A stretch of 64,000 nt of DNA from Symbiodinium natans (lineage: Eukaryota > Sar > Dinophyceae > Suessiales > Symbiodiniaceae), in the NCBI GenBank assembly GCA_905221605.1, contig CAJNDS010001857.1:630293-694292 (forward strand), given 5' to 3'. The notes below the pieces were generated by a model that ran no database searches, was not told the DNA's origin, and saw only the letters and a program-made list of their open reading frames with translations. This document shows positions 1-12,900 of the stretch, piece after piece; position 1 is the first letter of the stretch, and each line of letters starts with the position of its first letter. Made by a program: the position numbers and the translations under genes.

Positions 1-240
1 TCAGCTAGGCGGGTGGCAAAAGAAGTAAAAGAATCCTCAACCCTCAACCAGCAGCAAATCCCCCCTCCCCTCAATTCGTACACCTATGTGTTGTTACCTC
101 ACAGATCTTGAAATAGGTAGTTCTCTAAGTTAGGGTCCCTTTTTGGGCCCCCTATATAATACGGCACCCTTATAAACAGGACCCTCAAAAGGGGAGAACT
201 ACCCACATGTAAGAATTCTACCTCAGCAATCAGCCCGAAG
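1..240. other. Repeat-like sequence without a gene
   Basis: It holds a TCAGCTAGGCGGGTGGCAAA motif at 1-20 and an AT-rich stretch at 115-205 with alternating AGGGxCCCTT units like those at 2190 and 59510. No open frame is convincing. Confidence 0.5.
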
Positions 241-880
241 TCAATAAACCCTAGACCTCAAACCCTAAACCCTAAACCCTAAACCCTAAACCCTAAACCC
301 TAAACCCTAGACCTCAAACCCTAAACCCTAAACCCTAGACCCTAAACCCTAAATCCTAAACCCTAAACCCTAAACCCTAAACCCTAAACCCTAGACCCTA
401 GACCCTCAAAACCCTAGACCCTGAAACCATAAACCCCCAACTCTAAAGCCTTCAGCCCTGGACCCCCCAACCTAAAACCCTCAACCCGAAACCCAAAACC
501 CTCAACTCTAAACTCCTAAACTCCTAAACTCCTAAACTCCTAAACTCCTAAACTCCTAAACTCCTAAACTCCTAAACTCCTAAACTCCTAAACTCCTAAA
601 CTCCTAAACTCCCTAAACTCCCTAAACTCCTAAGCTCCTAAACTCCTAAACTCCTAAACTCCAAAACTCCTAAACTCCTGAACTCCTGAACTCCTGAACT
701 CCTAAACCCTAAACCCTAAACTACTCGAAACCCCAAACCCCAAACCCCAAACCCCAAACCCCAAACCCCAAACCCTAAACCCTAAACCCTAAACCCTAGG
801 CCCTAAACCCCCAAACCCCAAACCCCAAACCCCAAACCCCAAACCCTAAACCCTAAACCCTAAACCCTAAAACCCTAAAA
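241..880. repeat. Telomere-like array with CTCCTAAA and CCCCAAA variants
   Basis: CCCTAAA units (241-400) pass into an 8-bp CTCCTAAA array (about 507-690), then CCCCAAA and CCCTAAA again to 880. Confidence 0.92.
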
Positions 881-1082
881 GGAAGGGATGCTTGGCCCGG
901 GCTGGCAGATCCTCGGCTCGGAGTCGGCCACGCCGCTGCTCGGCTTAGGGGGAGGGAGGGAGCCAAGCATGGAACACCCTAAACCCTAAACCCTAAGCCC
1001 TACTGTGCTCCCTTGGCTACGGATCGGCCACTCTAAACCTGAGCCGAGTGACAGCAGCCCTTTGAGTCTGGGGAGGCCCTGT

Positions 1083-1260
1083 TTAGGGTTTAGGGTTTAG
1101 GGTTTAGGGTTTAGGGTATAGGTTTTAGGGTTTTGGGTTTAGGGTTTAGGCTCGCGGGGTCAAAAAGGGTTTAGGGGGTTTAGGGTATAGGGTTTTGGGT
1201 TTAGGGTTTAAATGATTTAGGGTTTAGGCTTTATAAGGTTTAGGGTTTAGGGTTTGGGGA
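1083..1260. repeat. Degenerate TTTAGGG array
   Basis: TTTAGGG units with GTATAGG and TTTTGGG variants. It includes CTCGCGGGGTCAAAAAGGG, also found near 19217. Confidence 0.85.
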
Positions 1261-1275
1261 AGGTTTGGGGTCTAG

Positions 1276-1339
1276 GGCTTCCCGGCCGACGATCCAAGCC
1301 CGGATGAGAAGGTTGCCTGTGATATGATGGGGAAGATGG
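1276..1339 (+). CDS. Putative exon, unknown protein segment
   Basis: The segment after CTAG reads GFPADDPSPDEKVACDMMG and ends just before GGTTTAGGG, so a telomere unit would act as splice donor. Both flanks are TTTAGGG-type repeat. The composition is protein-like but I recognise no domain, and no phase link to another exon was found. Confidence 0.4.
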
Positions 1340-1399
1340 GTTTAGGGTATAGGGTTGAGGGTTTAGGGTTTAGGATTTAGGGTTTAGGGTTTAGGGATC

Positions 1400-2175
1400 C
1401 TGCATTTCTTCCTGTTCTTCCTCGGTATTTGCGACAGTTCTCCCACTTTCTCCAGCGCCCAATTTCGGACTGTAGTTGCACTTCGCAGTTTACCGCTTCC
1501 TCATTTGTCTACTCTATGCGTTTCCTTGTGTGTTTTTTGTTTTGCACATTTCGCAGCTTCGCTTTTGCTTTCGGAAGGGCTTTGGGCATTTCATGGTTTC
1601 GGAGGCTTTTCGCGTTTTTGGCGATTTGATTTTGTGTATTCCGGGTTCAACTTCTCACGTTCCTCGCTTTTTGCAGGTCTTTTGGCGTTTCATGGCTTAG
1701 GTTGCCTGGCTTCAGGGTTTAAGGGTTTAGGGTGTAGGGTTTAGGGTTTACGGTTTATCAGCACCCGGAAGTGCCCGATCGTTTTAAAAAGTCAAAGAAG
1801 AGAGGGGAAATCAGTGCGTTCATACTATCTTCTCTCCATTAACAATGCAATCACAAAACCTGTTCCCCAAGTGCAAGCCCAGAACCTCCATCCGCAAAAC
1901 CTCCGAAGCATGTGTTCGCAAAGGCAGTTCTGAGCAAGCCCCCAAAAGAGCAGTGCAAGCCCAAAACCTCAACTGTCAAAATCTCCGAAGCTTCACTCAT
2001 GAAAACACTCCAAGACATGCTTCTTAAAAAAGAAGTTTCTTCACCTCAAACACGCCAAAACACGTATTCCTCAAAAAGTAGTTGCTGGAAGCCCCGAATC
2101 AAATGCGCGCGGCACACCATGCAGTTCGGGAAGATCGGATCGCAGGGTGCTTTTTGAGAAGGAACTCGGACCCTG
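1400..2175. other. Unassigned stretch, pyrimidine-rich then A-rich
   Basis: 1400-1700 is T/C-rich, resembling intron sequence. 1840-2160 contains overlapping ORFs with an internal near-repeat (CAAGCCCA(G/A)AACCTC). No family is recognised. Confidence 0.4.
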
Positions 2176-2178
2176 AGT

Positions 2179-2275
2179 GGGCCCTTCTTCCCCTCTTGTT
2201 ACGGTTTAACTAGGTTCCCTTAAAAGCCCCTTCAAACCAAAAAAGGGCCCCTTTTTTGCCTAGGTTAGGGGTCCC
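2179..2275. repeat. Short AT-rich dispersed element, copy 1
   Basis: The segment with AGGTTCCCTTAAAAGCCCCTT and CAAAAAAGGGCCCC aligns by eye with 59511-59618, and more weakly with 61398-61475. It is probably a MITE-like family. Confidence 0.55.
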
Positions 2276-2320
2276 TCAACCCTCAACCCTCAACCCTAAA
2301 CACTAAACCCTAAACCCTAG

Positions 2321-2446
2321 CAAAACACGAACAGCTGTTGCAGAAACGAAGGTATGGCCCCGAGATGTTCGACTCTGATCTGCCTGTGGGCTTCATGCGC
2401 TGGAACCCTGTGGACAAAGGCCAGGAGCAGCCTTGTGCCATTTCGG
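2321..2446 (+). CDS. Putative exon, unknown protein segment
   Basis: A 126-nt open segment lies between CCCTAAACCCTAG on the left and GGTTTAGGG on the right. It contains RYGPEMFDSDLPVGFM followed by RWNPVDKG and reads cleanly between repeat arrays that are closed in this frame. It could belong to the extracellular N-terminal part of the large receptor gene, but no family was recognised. Confidence 0.5.
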
Positions 2447-2930
2447 GTTTAGGGTTTAGGGTTTAGGGTTTAGGGTTTATGGTTCACGGTTAGGGTTTGG
2501 GGTTTGGGGTTTAGGGTTTAGGGTGCGGGTAGGAATGGGAGATTGAGGTTTCAGGGCCCCAGGAGAGTTTCTCACGTACGCAAACCTTCAACCCCCACCC
2601 TACAAGCTGTAAAGCCAGCCCTTACCGGAAGGATGAAAAAAACATGTTGAACAAAACCCGAGACTTCCCACGCCTTTGATGGTTCGGGACGAGCCCGAGG
2701 GCTTCTCCTTTCAAGCGGCTAAAGGAGGGACGCTTATCACGGACCTTAGCGGTTATTTGCGGGTTGTTTAGGGGCTGCTTAGGTATATAGGGACTTTATA
2801 AGGTATATATATCGGATTATGAGGCCCTACATATATAATCCTTCAAAGGGTATATATAGGGCCCTAATTACTTATTTCCCTCATTCCCTTCCAGGGGGTC
2901 CCTCCCTGCACCCCTGAATCCTCCCCGCAG

Positions 2931-2983
2931 GTCCCAAGTTTGCCGAGTTCGAGGCGATGTGGCGACTTGGGCTTCAGGCTTTG
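2931..2983 (+). CDS. Putative small exon
   Basis: A pyrimidine-rich tract ending CCCCGCAG precedes a 53-nt open stretch reading PKFAEFEAMWRLGLQAL, followed by the donor GTGTTTG. Good splice signals on both sides are the main support. No domain was assigned. Confidence 0.4.
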
Positions 2984-3329
2984 GTGTTTGGAATTTGGGC
3001 CCTAGACCCTATATAAGCCCTAAGCCCTAAGACTTAAACCCTAAGCCCTAAACCCTAAGCAGTGAGCCCGAAGCCCTAAGCCTTATGCCCTAAGCCCGAA
3101 CTCAACAAAGGATTTCGGGCCTGCCCAGGACTTCGGGGGCTTGCAGGGTTTAGGCTCCAAGCCTATGAAAGGCTTTATTTGTGGGCTTTTGGGGGGTTTA
3201 GGGTTTGGGGCTTAGGGCTTAGTATTTCGGAGGCTTCGATTTGAAGGGCTTTTGATTCAAGATTCCCTGGGCTTGAGGGTTTGGGGTTTGTGAGCATTGC
3301 AGTGGTTCAGGTGACGTTCACTGAGCGCC

Positions 3330-3515
3330 TTTGAGAGAGAGAGAGAGAGAGAGAGAGGAGGGAGGGAGAGAGAGAGAGAGAGTTCATGCCGGGATTTCGG
3401 TTTTAGGGAGTCTCTGGGAGGTGGGGTTGTTCAGGATGTAGGGGGTTAGGGGTTTAGGGCTTACGTTCCAAAGAAGGTTTCCAGGGTGAACAGATAAAGA
3501 AACATACAGAAAGAG

Positions 3516-3573
<58 letters not shown>

Positions 3574-3583
3574 CGAGAGAATG
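3330..3583. repeat. GA microsatellites
   Basis: Two GA runs (about 3330-3384 and 3519-3583) are separated by a unique piece. No gene is seen. Confidence 0.9.
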
Positions 3584-4011
3584 AAATCGAGACCCTAGAG
3601 AGCCCAAATCCAAGTTGGGGGCATTTCTTAATTGGTGGAGGGTTTTATCGGGGGCTTACACAAGTCTGCTGTATCCCGCGATGCATCGTGTCCTGTTGTG
3701 ATGAACCCGTTCTATGATTCTTGGCCTACAAGGAACCAGGCCCTGTCCAGTTCTTGAGGTAGAATTTGTTTAGGGTCTAGGGTTTAGGCAACAGGCGTTC
3801 CCGGCAGGAATTGAGACCAGATGCATTTTTTTGGGGGGGTCTAAGCCACAAAACTAAGCAAGAGTGCTTTTTTTGGACCGTTTCCAAGATGCAAGGTCAC
3901 AAAGTTTGCACGCCGCCTATTCCGTGCCAATGTCAGTGGTCTTTGCCACGTGGGAACTGTAAGCCCTTAAACCCTAAACCCTAAAGCCCAAACCCTAAGC
4001 CCTAAACCGAG

Positions 4012-4073
4012 GAAGCTGATGACTTTAAATGCTGCCCGGCTGCAGCCAGCACTGAGTGTCGCTACATACTTGG
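4012..4073 (+). CDS. Putative Cys-containing exon
   Basis: The segment after GAG reads EADDFKCCPAAASTECRYIL and stops just before GGGTTTAGGG. CCCTAA-type repeats lie on the left and TTTAGGG repeats on the right, the pattern seen at many other exons here. It is probably extracellular given its cysteines. Its phase link to neighbours is not established. Confidence 0.5.
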
Positions 4074-4735
4074 GTTTAGGGTTTAGGGTTTAGGGTTTAG
4101 GTTCCGCGGGGGGGGTCAATCTGGAGAAATCCTAAACCCTGCACCTTAATCCAGCATGTAGGCGACCTGAGTGCGGTTGGGGAGTTGCTCCCTTTGTTCT
4201 AGTCAAGGAGTTGAGCGGCATTTTGTCCATGTAGAGCCTACGGGGCCTACGATGTTGAACTGGACACTCTAGACATCTCCAAATTCAGGCTCCCCGAAGC
4301 CCTCAACCCCAAGCGCGCCCGTTCGGGCCAAATCCTCTGTAACTTCCGCAAAGGGAGGTTCAACGATTCAAAACAAAGGGTAACCCCTTTTTTTGGATTC
4401 CCATGTGCCGATGTGTGTGTGTGTAGAGCCTCATCCATGCAGCCCTGAAAGACTGTTCCGGCGAGAACGCAAACTGCGGCCCAAAACCTCCCAGCAACCC
4501 CGGAAATTTTGTAAACCTCCCTCACTACTTACATGACCTTAGGTTCGACTTGTGTGCTCACTTGTCCGTTAGAAACATGAAGCATTGAAGCTTTCACGCA
4601 TGCGCTACACCCAAAACCCCCGAGGGCCTAAACCCAAACCGAAAATAGAAACCCGAAACCCTGCCCTGAACTCCTAAACCCTGCACACGGAGAAATCCTG
4701 AAGATCGCCCCGCCGTGTCTCATGTCTGATCCCAG

Positions 4736-4786
4736 GACGTCGACAGCCCTGCTGCGAGGACGAGGTACGGCATCGACAACTTCAAG
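4736..4786 (+). CDS. Putative small exon
   Basis: The open segment DVDSPAARTRYGIDNFK lies between CCCAG and the donor AAG|GTGCTT. It is 51 nt and in phase 0 at both ends. It is weakly reminiscent of a periplasmic-binding-type receptor segment, but too short to assign. Confidence 0.35.
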
Positions 4787-5230
4787 GTGCTTCCAAAACC
4801 TAGAATTGCTTACCCCCTAAACCCTAAACACCTAAACCCTAAACCCCTAAACCCTCAGGCAAAGAAGCCCTAAACCCTCAACCCTACAATTGGTTTAGCT
4901 ACAATTGGTTTAGGGCTCAAGGTGTGTTCTGGGAAGCTCGCGCCTCAGGAGCGCTTAGACCTGACACTTATGGGAGGCCTCGCGAAACCAACCGAAGCAG
5001 GTGGCGGTCTAGGGTCCCTAGCAGTCTAAAGGTAGTTACATGACCCCTTAGTATGCTCCCTTACCTTCTTAAATGGGTTTAGGGCGTTTAGGGTTTAGGG
5101 TTTAGGGTTTAGCGTTTGGGGTTCTGATCTATGGGCCCTTGGGTTGTAGAGGATATAAGGGGCCCATATTAAGGGACAAGCACCCTTGGGATCAGCTCTA
5201 CTGCAGCTTGGGAAGCCCGATATAAGCCCT

Positions 5231-5336
5231 GTTAGGGTTTAGGGTTTAGGGTTTAGGGTTTAGGGTTTAGGGTTTAGGGTTTAGGGTTTAGGGTTTAGGG
5301 TTTAGGGTTTAGGGTTTAGGGTTTAGGGTTTAGGGT
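5231..5336. repeat. TTTAGGG array
   Basis: About 15 perfect units. Confidence 0.95.
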
Positions 5337-5469
5337 TCAAGTTACCCCCTGAACCCGATACGCCCTGTAAGCCCCAAACCCTGCATGACTTGGCCAGCCA
5401 GATGGGGCGGCAAAGAACAGCCCCAAACCCCCAAAATCCGGGCACGCCCATGGTCCGACGCCGTTAGGG

Positions 5470-6080
<611 letters not shown>

Positions 6081-6334
6081 CGGCTGTGGCAGCGACAGCC
6101 CCTTTAGATATTCGGATCTCAGGTCAAAGGGGATGTTTCGCACGCGAAGCCCTAAACTCTTCCTTGCCTCAGCGAGTGTGGGGTCGATGCCACTAGCTAC
6201 TGCGCATAGTCCAGAAACCCGAGAGACACCCATAAACCTGGTAAACCCGATAACTCCATTAAGCCTTGCAAGTCCTTCCAGTAAATCCTAAACCCTAAAC
6301 CCCTAAACCCTTAAGCCCCCCCCCCCCCCGCAAG

Positions 6335-6493
6335 CAATCGCGACCTCTTGAAGGTGCCCCTGGCCTCGGCAGTTGTCCCAGCCATGACGCAAGACGACTT
6401 CACCAACGTGAACCTTCCGAACTTCGCGCCTTGGCAGACGGGGAAAAAAAAACGTACGGTCTCGTATACCTCTGAAGAATGGTGGGCTCCAGG
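6335..6493 (+). CDS. Exon of the large receptor gene, immediately 5' of copia element 1
   Basis: A 159-nt open segment contains VPAMTQDDFTNVNLPNF and ends TSEEWWAPG. It begins after CGCAAG and ends at GG|GTTTAGGG, leaving two nucleotides of an unfinished codon. The next good exon, at 17099, supplies exactly one nucleotide, so the two join in frame across a 10.6-kb intron holding copia element 1. The element begins only 8 nt after this exon. The domain was not recognised; it is presumed extracellular, upstream of the ANF-like end. Confidence 0.65.
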
Positions 6494-6496
6494 GTT

Positions 6497-6501
6497 TAGG
6501 G
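6497..6501. repeat. Target-site duplication of copia element 1 (left copy)
   Basis: TAGGG here is repeated at 16321-16325 directly after the other LTR. The 5-bp length is typical of Ty1/copia. The target was a TTTAGGG unit. Confidence 0.85.
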
Positions 6502-6730
6502 TACGGGGGGCAACCGAAGGAGGACAGGGAACAAGACAGTCAACCCCAACAGAAGCCCTTATTACCCCTGGAACAACCAACAACCGAACAGCAAGACCCC
6601 AAACCAAGGGCACACTTTTTACGAAACCTTTGACCGCTTTGGTCATGGCTTGAGCCAAAGATTACCGGGTTCATTGACCCTTCAACTTCCAATACCAACT
6701 CCTTTCTACAATACCAATTGCAGCTCCGCA
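6502..6730 (-). repeat. 3' LTR of copia element 1
   Basis: This 229-bp repeat is identical to 16092-16320 by direct reading. On the element strand it begins TGCGGAG and ends CCCGTA, so termini are TG...TA rather than the usual TG...CA. Confidence 0.92.
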
Positions 6731-6740
6731 CTCCCCCTGT
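6731..6740 (-). other. Polypurine tract of copia element 1
   Basis: On the element strand ACAGGGGGAG abuts the 3' LTR, the expected position for priming plus-strand DNA synthesis. A palindrome, CCTAGGATTTCCTAGG in plus-strand reading at 6741-6756, lies beside it. Confidence 0.75.
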
Positions 6741-6915
6741 CCTAGGATTTCCTAGGACACATTGGAGGTGCAGATCTTTGGCCAAAAACCGCCATTTAGG
6801 CAGCAGCCAGCTGCTTGAAATGCACATTATGGTTTAACGTCATCCAGGACGAACCTTCAGCTCATTGGCTGAATCCTTTACCATTGAGGATTTCTTCACC
6901 TCGCACTTGGAAAAT

Positions 6916-9900
6916 TCACGTTCCAGCGGCCCGTTCCTCACCAAGGAACTCAGCATTCACCACCCAGCCATCCTTGAGGCAATGCTTACAAAGCGTTTTA
7001 GCTCTGAGCTGTGAATATCGCAGAACATCACAATCACTGCTTACGTGCATACAGTTCCCACCCACTGTTGTATACAAAGTGGCACTCGCAGGAATAACCA
7101 CCGCTTTCTTTATCCACAGCCATTTATACAGCCGTCGAAAGAGGCACCATGCCAGTTCCCAGAGTATAATTGCTGCCACCAAATATGCAACAAGGTCTGA
7201 ATTGTTGACAACCATTTCAATACCTTGAGCCAGAACCATCACCGTAGACGTGTTGGCGACCTTGCACACCCCTTCTTCTGAGCAAAAGAATCCAGCCGTG
7301 GACACTTCTTCGCCACCAATTGCCATCCCTTGCAGAGATGCAGCCACCATCATGACCGCCATTGCAAGCGAGGCTTTTTTCAAGTCAGTCCCTTGTACCA
7401 ACAGTCGGAGACCCCAAAGTGCCTTTTGCTTTGCATACACCTGTCCACTCATCAATTTGGTCAACAGGTCAGCGATCATATACTCACCGCGAAGATGCGC
7501 TATCACCATATAACCACGGTCCACCAGAGACCTGACACCGGCTGCTCGAATTCTCAGGTGTCTTGTCCTCCAGCTTCCAGCAGGATATTGAATGATCGAG
7601 CACGTTGAAACCGAATCTGTATACAGCACTTTTTGCAGCGATTCTTCACCTGTTCCAACCAAAGCGGCAATTATAGGGGTGCACGACTGAATCATCGTTG
7701 CTCCCTCTATGGACGCATGTAATTCAGCTTCAGCTGTACTTAAAGCCACCGTTGATTGTCTTTGTGTTGCCCACATTACAGGACAGTCACCCCACACCAC
7801 CACCGCTCCTGAGTGGCTCTTTTCGTTTTCACCTGCTGCAAAGCTGGCATCCGCGTAGGACTCCACCACCTTAACGCCTCGTCCATAACGCAACACCTCA
7901 TTTCTTTCTTTTTCGCATGTTGCGATTGCTCCGAACGTCAAGCCTAACGTTGGAGTTGCAGCAAGGTATCGGAAAACCTCCTCAGCCTTTTTAACCACAA
8001 ATCGCGGCCTTCGGGATGTCCACAAAGACAACTGGCTCGTGCAGAACGCCAAATCAGGTCGAGTTTTGATTGCCACCCAGAGGAACTCCCCTACGGCACC
8101 TTGAGCCGCTCGCAAGGAAGGAATATCCACCTCCTCTTCTTCACCTGGAGTTTCTTTCACCATTGGCAGGTTACTCCCTTTTCCAGTTTCATCGATCTGA
8201 TACCCTCGTCGGTTCAGCAAATCTCTCACAAAGTCCTCCTGGTTGAGAAAGAAGCTGCCATTTCGATACCAGATTTGGACACCCAAAAACTTCAGGAATC
8301 CATCACCGCAGCCTGGACCACAGAACTCGGGTTCAGAAGTTTTCCACTCCTTCCTAATCTGTTCCAAGGCCTCCCGGAGCACTGTCATAGTCCCAGCCAT
8401 CAAAAAATCATCCACGTAAAGACCCATTGTCCCTACCAACTTGCTTGTACCTTCCAGCTTCTCTTGCGCCATAATAAGGAACAGACTTGGGTCTGCATTG
8501 GACCTCTGAAAGCTCATTGCTTGTCCATCCTTTGACACCCAAGACATCCCTTGAAGACGTTGGTCTCGCCACTCCACCCATGCTGCAGGACTTTCGGCCA
8601 AACCATACAAGGCCTTCCTCACAATCCACCGCTCCTCTTTTGTGCAAAGACCCAATTTCACCGCCGCCCTTGGGGGCTGCACCACCACCAAACGCCCTTC
8701 TCTTTGCGCCCTATTCATCGGCGCCGTCAGAAAAGCTTTGGAAATGTCTAAGCCAGCGATGATCCACACCATATATGCTGCGTGCCTCACTTGACACCTG
8801 AATGTAGTTGAATCTAAACCTGGAGCGTACAACGAGTGACGACTGAGTGACCTCGGCCCTTCATATTCTGTAGCTGCCGTTGACGAAATGAAGTTTCCAC
8901 ATGCACAGATACGGGCACGTCGCCTCCCTGTCCCTTGCTTCCGGGTAAACACCACCAGACTGGGAACGTACTCAATCACCGGTGCATTAGGCTCTTCCGC
9001 CAATTTGTCCAGCTTTTCTTGAGTTGTTGGTTCCACCACCTCCAACTCTTTCACCAAAGACGTCACCTCGTCCGACAATGATTCCCTCCACTTTTCCAGC
9101 TCTTGCATGGCTTCCTGTGTAGGGATTGTTTTTGTTTGCAGAAACTCAACCTCCTCTGCTGCCTCAAGCGCAGTATTTTCTTGTACCATTTGCTGAACTT
9201 GAGCTGCTTTGACCAAAAACTTCGATAGCTGTTCCTCAGCCCTTTTTGCTTTAACCAGCCATTCTCTAGTCTCTGATCCTTTTTCTTCACTCGACTCATT
9301 GGCCGATCCATGGAACTCGTCCAAGATGCAACATTCCTGTTCAGCAATTAGGCGTCGAATACTCAAATGCTCCTCTAGAGCCCATTGATGCGCTTCGAAC
9401 ACAGCGTAGTCGACTTCCTCTGCAAGGTCGTCCAGCGAGGTCTCTTTCAACGTCATTTTTAACCATTTCCTTTTTTCACCTTCTTCAGCTTGTGGTTCCG
9501 GAAGAGGAAACTTGCATTGGAGAAGATAGCACCTATCCTTGTAGCTCAAACGCTCCATAAAAACAGGTGTGTACCCTGTCAAGGATACCCTGTTCCCTTT
9601 CCAAGGCATAGGACCATGCAGTTTTCTCGGAAAGAACGACATGAAGTTCCAGTGGATATCGACCAATTTTCCAGGTAGGACTTTCTTCCCATAAGATTGC
9701 TCCACCACTTCAGCTCCTTCCTCTAAAACCTTTTCGTCCTCAACCCACAGCTGACCATCTTTATAGTCACCAAAGCCACACACATAATTGCAGCAATGTT
9801 TTTCATTGTGACTATCCCTATGCAATGACACCGGAGCATTGCACGAGATCTGAAGAGCAGAAAATTTGGCTTCAGGATTGTGGTGCCTCACGAATGATGC

Positions 9901-12900
9901 CAAATAACGACATAGCCATGGTCTTCGATGAGTCTCTTTTGTGATACCACACACTCCGCCATGAGTATAGTGGCCCAACACCAGAGCTCGCGTACTTGTA
10001 CACCAATTGTTGATACCACCTCTTCGATTCACCCTCTTTGGGTATACAATCCCTTCCAAAAGCTCCTCACAGTCCACGTAATCATACATAGACCTTTCAT
10101 ACATTGACTTGGCTTTTTGCTCTTCTTTTTCCAACTGTGTTCCATCCTCAGCAGTCTCACTTTTGCAGACCAAATAAGCATTTTCATGAGGAGAACAGCA
10201 AGTCGGCCAATACTCATCACCAGGAACATTGTCCTCGACATCTGCATTTTCTTCCAGCTCCCCCAGACCCTGCATGTCATCCTCGAAAATTTCTAAGGGC
10301 GGACTCTCCCCCCGCTTGCGAAGCAAGCGCAAGGAGCCCACATGACCACGCAGTGAAGAGGCCGGGCTTTTTTCATTTAACCGATGACGAACTGGAGGAT
10401 CGCGAGGCGGAGGTAAAGGAGGACCTTCCTCATCAGCGAACCGAAGCGCCGGTTTTTTCCCCTTGAGACGATGCTCTGGAGGAGAAGGCTCCTGTTCTTC
10501 TACCACCCCTTCCAGCTCCAATTCAGGCGGTTCCTTTATATTGGAAAAAATCGTAGTGCAGGGAAATAACACCAGTTCATCCGGATCTTTTGCAGTCCCT
10601 TGAGCTTCCACCCAATAACCACCAGGTAGGTCATCGCATGGACCCAAAAGAAGTGCAGGCTGCGTACGATCGACCCATTGCCGACCTTTCTTTGTTCCAT
10701 CCGGACCCAGCAACTCCCACGGACGACGTTTAACTTGAATCTGAGCACCAAAGGGAAGCAATGCCTTAGGATTTAACCCCAACTCCCTTTCAGCTTTCTG
10801 CCACCGTAACATTGACCAATGGCGAGCAGCCAGTGCCCAGTACGCCGGCCCGAGTCGCGCCTCCTTTAAGAGCGACCTGACACCACGTTTGAATAAACCC
10901 ACACATGCTTCAGCGCGCCCATTTGTTTGCGGGACTCCAGGATCACCAGTGGTCCTATATATCAGACGAGTTTCGCAAAAGGACCGGAAGCGTGCATTGA
11001 CAAACTCCCCCGCTCGATCTGAGTGGATTCTCAACACCGGATACCCATGTCTCTGCAAGCGCACCATCATTCTTTGAACTGCCGATAAAACAGTTGTTTG
11101 CTGTTTGTCCACAATCGGCTCCACCATAACGAAGTTGATCATACGAACCGGTTGGGTCAAGTGGTCCTTCAGTTCCTTCCAGGATTTTTCAGAAGCTTGA
11201 ATTTTCAACACCTCTCCTTCCACCTCATCCGCATCTTCCTCCTTTTCTGGAGGGCGACCCACATTGGGATCCAACATTGGAAATTGATACACACCAATAA
11301 CAGCGTGTCGTGGCTTCTGCTGGTGAGCATCCTTTGAAAACTTGTATGGACCCGCTAAGTCCAATGATAAAGTGTAAGCATCCCCATGCTTTCGCCTCAA
11401 ATGGCGACGCTCTTTTCCAGCAGCAGACACACAGATTTGACAATCACGTCTGAAGGGAATATGCCCCCTTAGGCAATGGTCACGGAAGGCACGCTCCTCA
11501 GCTGTCAACCTCCGTAACGTTCCTTCTCGTTCTTCCTTTTTTGACACCATAGCTGCCCGTTCAGCATCGCTCTCATGCAACCATTGTGCCAACCTGTGAC
11601 GTATTCTTTTAACCAATCCAAACGCCCATCGCGCCCATATAGAGGATTGTCCCATACGCTCTTCCAGGGTAGAAGCGAATGTTGCTGACCACGGAACAAC
11701 CACGCGAACTTGTTCTAACGATTCCCATAGTTCCATATCAGACACCAGGAAAGTCGTAGGTTTCACCAGAGCATGTCCCAACGCTCCTTGATCAAAGTGT
11801 GCAGCGTACATTCCATAACGCTCACAAAAGCTTTTCACCTCTGGCCAACTCCAGAAGGTAGGACTTGAGAGCCCTTCCTGAGAACCATCCACCAGATCCT
11901 CAGCACTCAAGACCGTTTTGCCGTTCTGAGAGAAATCTTTCCCTATGAGTTCAGGGTCCCCAGGGCTTTCCATGCCAAAAAAGACAGAACTCCCATTGAT
12001 GACTTCAGCAGTTCCACACCTTGAATGCACTGCCACGTCATATAGGAAAAGCATCTTCAGAAGTAAAACACCATCCTTTTGAGCTAATTCTTGATGTGGC
12101 CAAGGAAGACTTTTTAACCCCAACCGTTCAGGCCCACAGCGTCGGCGTAATACAGGTGGACCACCGTCTTCACCTCTCAACCTTGACACTGTCCTGCATG
12201 GAGGTCCTCCCACCACAGCAACCACCTTTCCTTCAGCCGCCAGATGCAGAAGATACTTCCAGACGCTCGAATTATGTAGGTCACCACCTTTTGTCAAATC
12301 CAGCTCCAGTACCTCCACATCCCGACTGGGAAAATGCCATTTTTGTTTTCCCGAAAATAGGTGTACCACCACCCTTTTTGCTCGTGCCAGCCGTCTCCTT
12401 TTATGACGGTTGAAAGGCAACGCCGCAATATCTCCACGTGGCAACAGCTCCATCAGCATATTTTCTGGTATATCCCCATAATACCACCGAAGAAATCTCC
12501 AGCATGCCTGGACGAACTCCTCCTCATTCGCTGACGCTGTCCGCGCTGCGCTTTGCAACGACGTTTTTACAGCCACCTCGTTGTCCGTATTCGGACACCC
12601 TTGAACCATACGTGCCACCTTCAAAGCTTGCTTTGGTGAGCACCAATCCATTTCATCAATGATCTGAAGCGCCACCTCCTTTTCCAAACAAGGGCACCCA
12701 TTCAGATCACGAACGCGAAGTTCCCCCAGAACAGGATGTGAGGCTGTGCACTTGCCACCACGCCACTGAACTCTGAGACCAACCAAGGCGCTCGCTTTGC
12801 CAATTGGCACTAGTGGATCTACCATTTCAGGAGTTACCAGGGTCCCACCTGGGGTAATACACATCTCCCGAGATCCAACAGCTAAAGACACCAACACCTT

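Noticed and set aside
241-880. Possibility that the left end is a true telomere
   Set aside because: The array is degenerate, is preceded by unique sequence at 1-240, and similar arrays recur in both orientations across the window.
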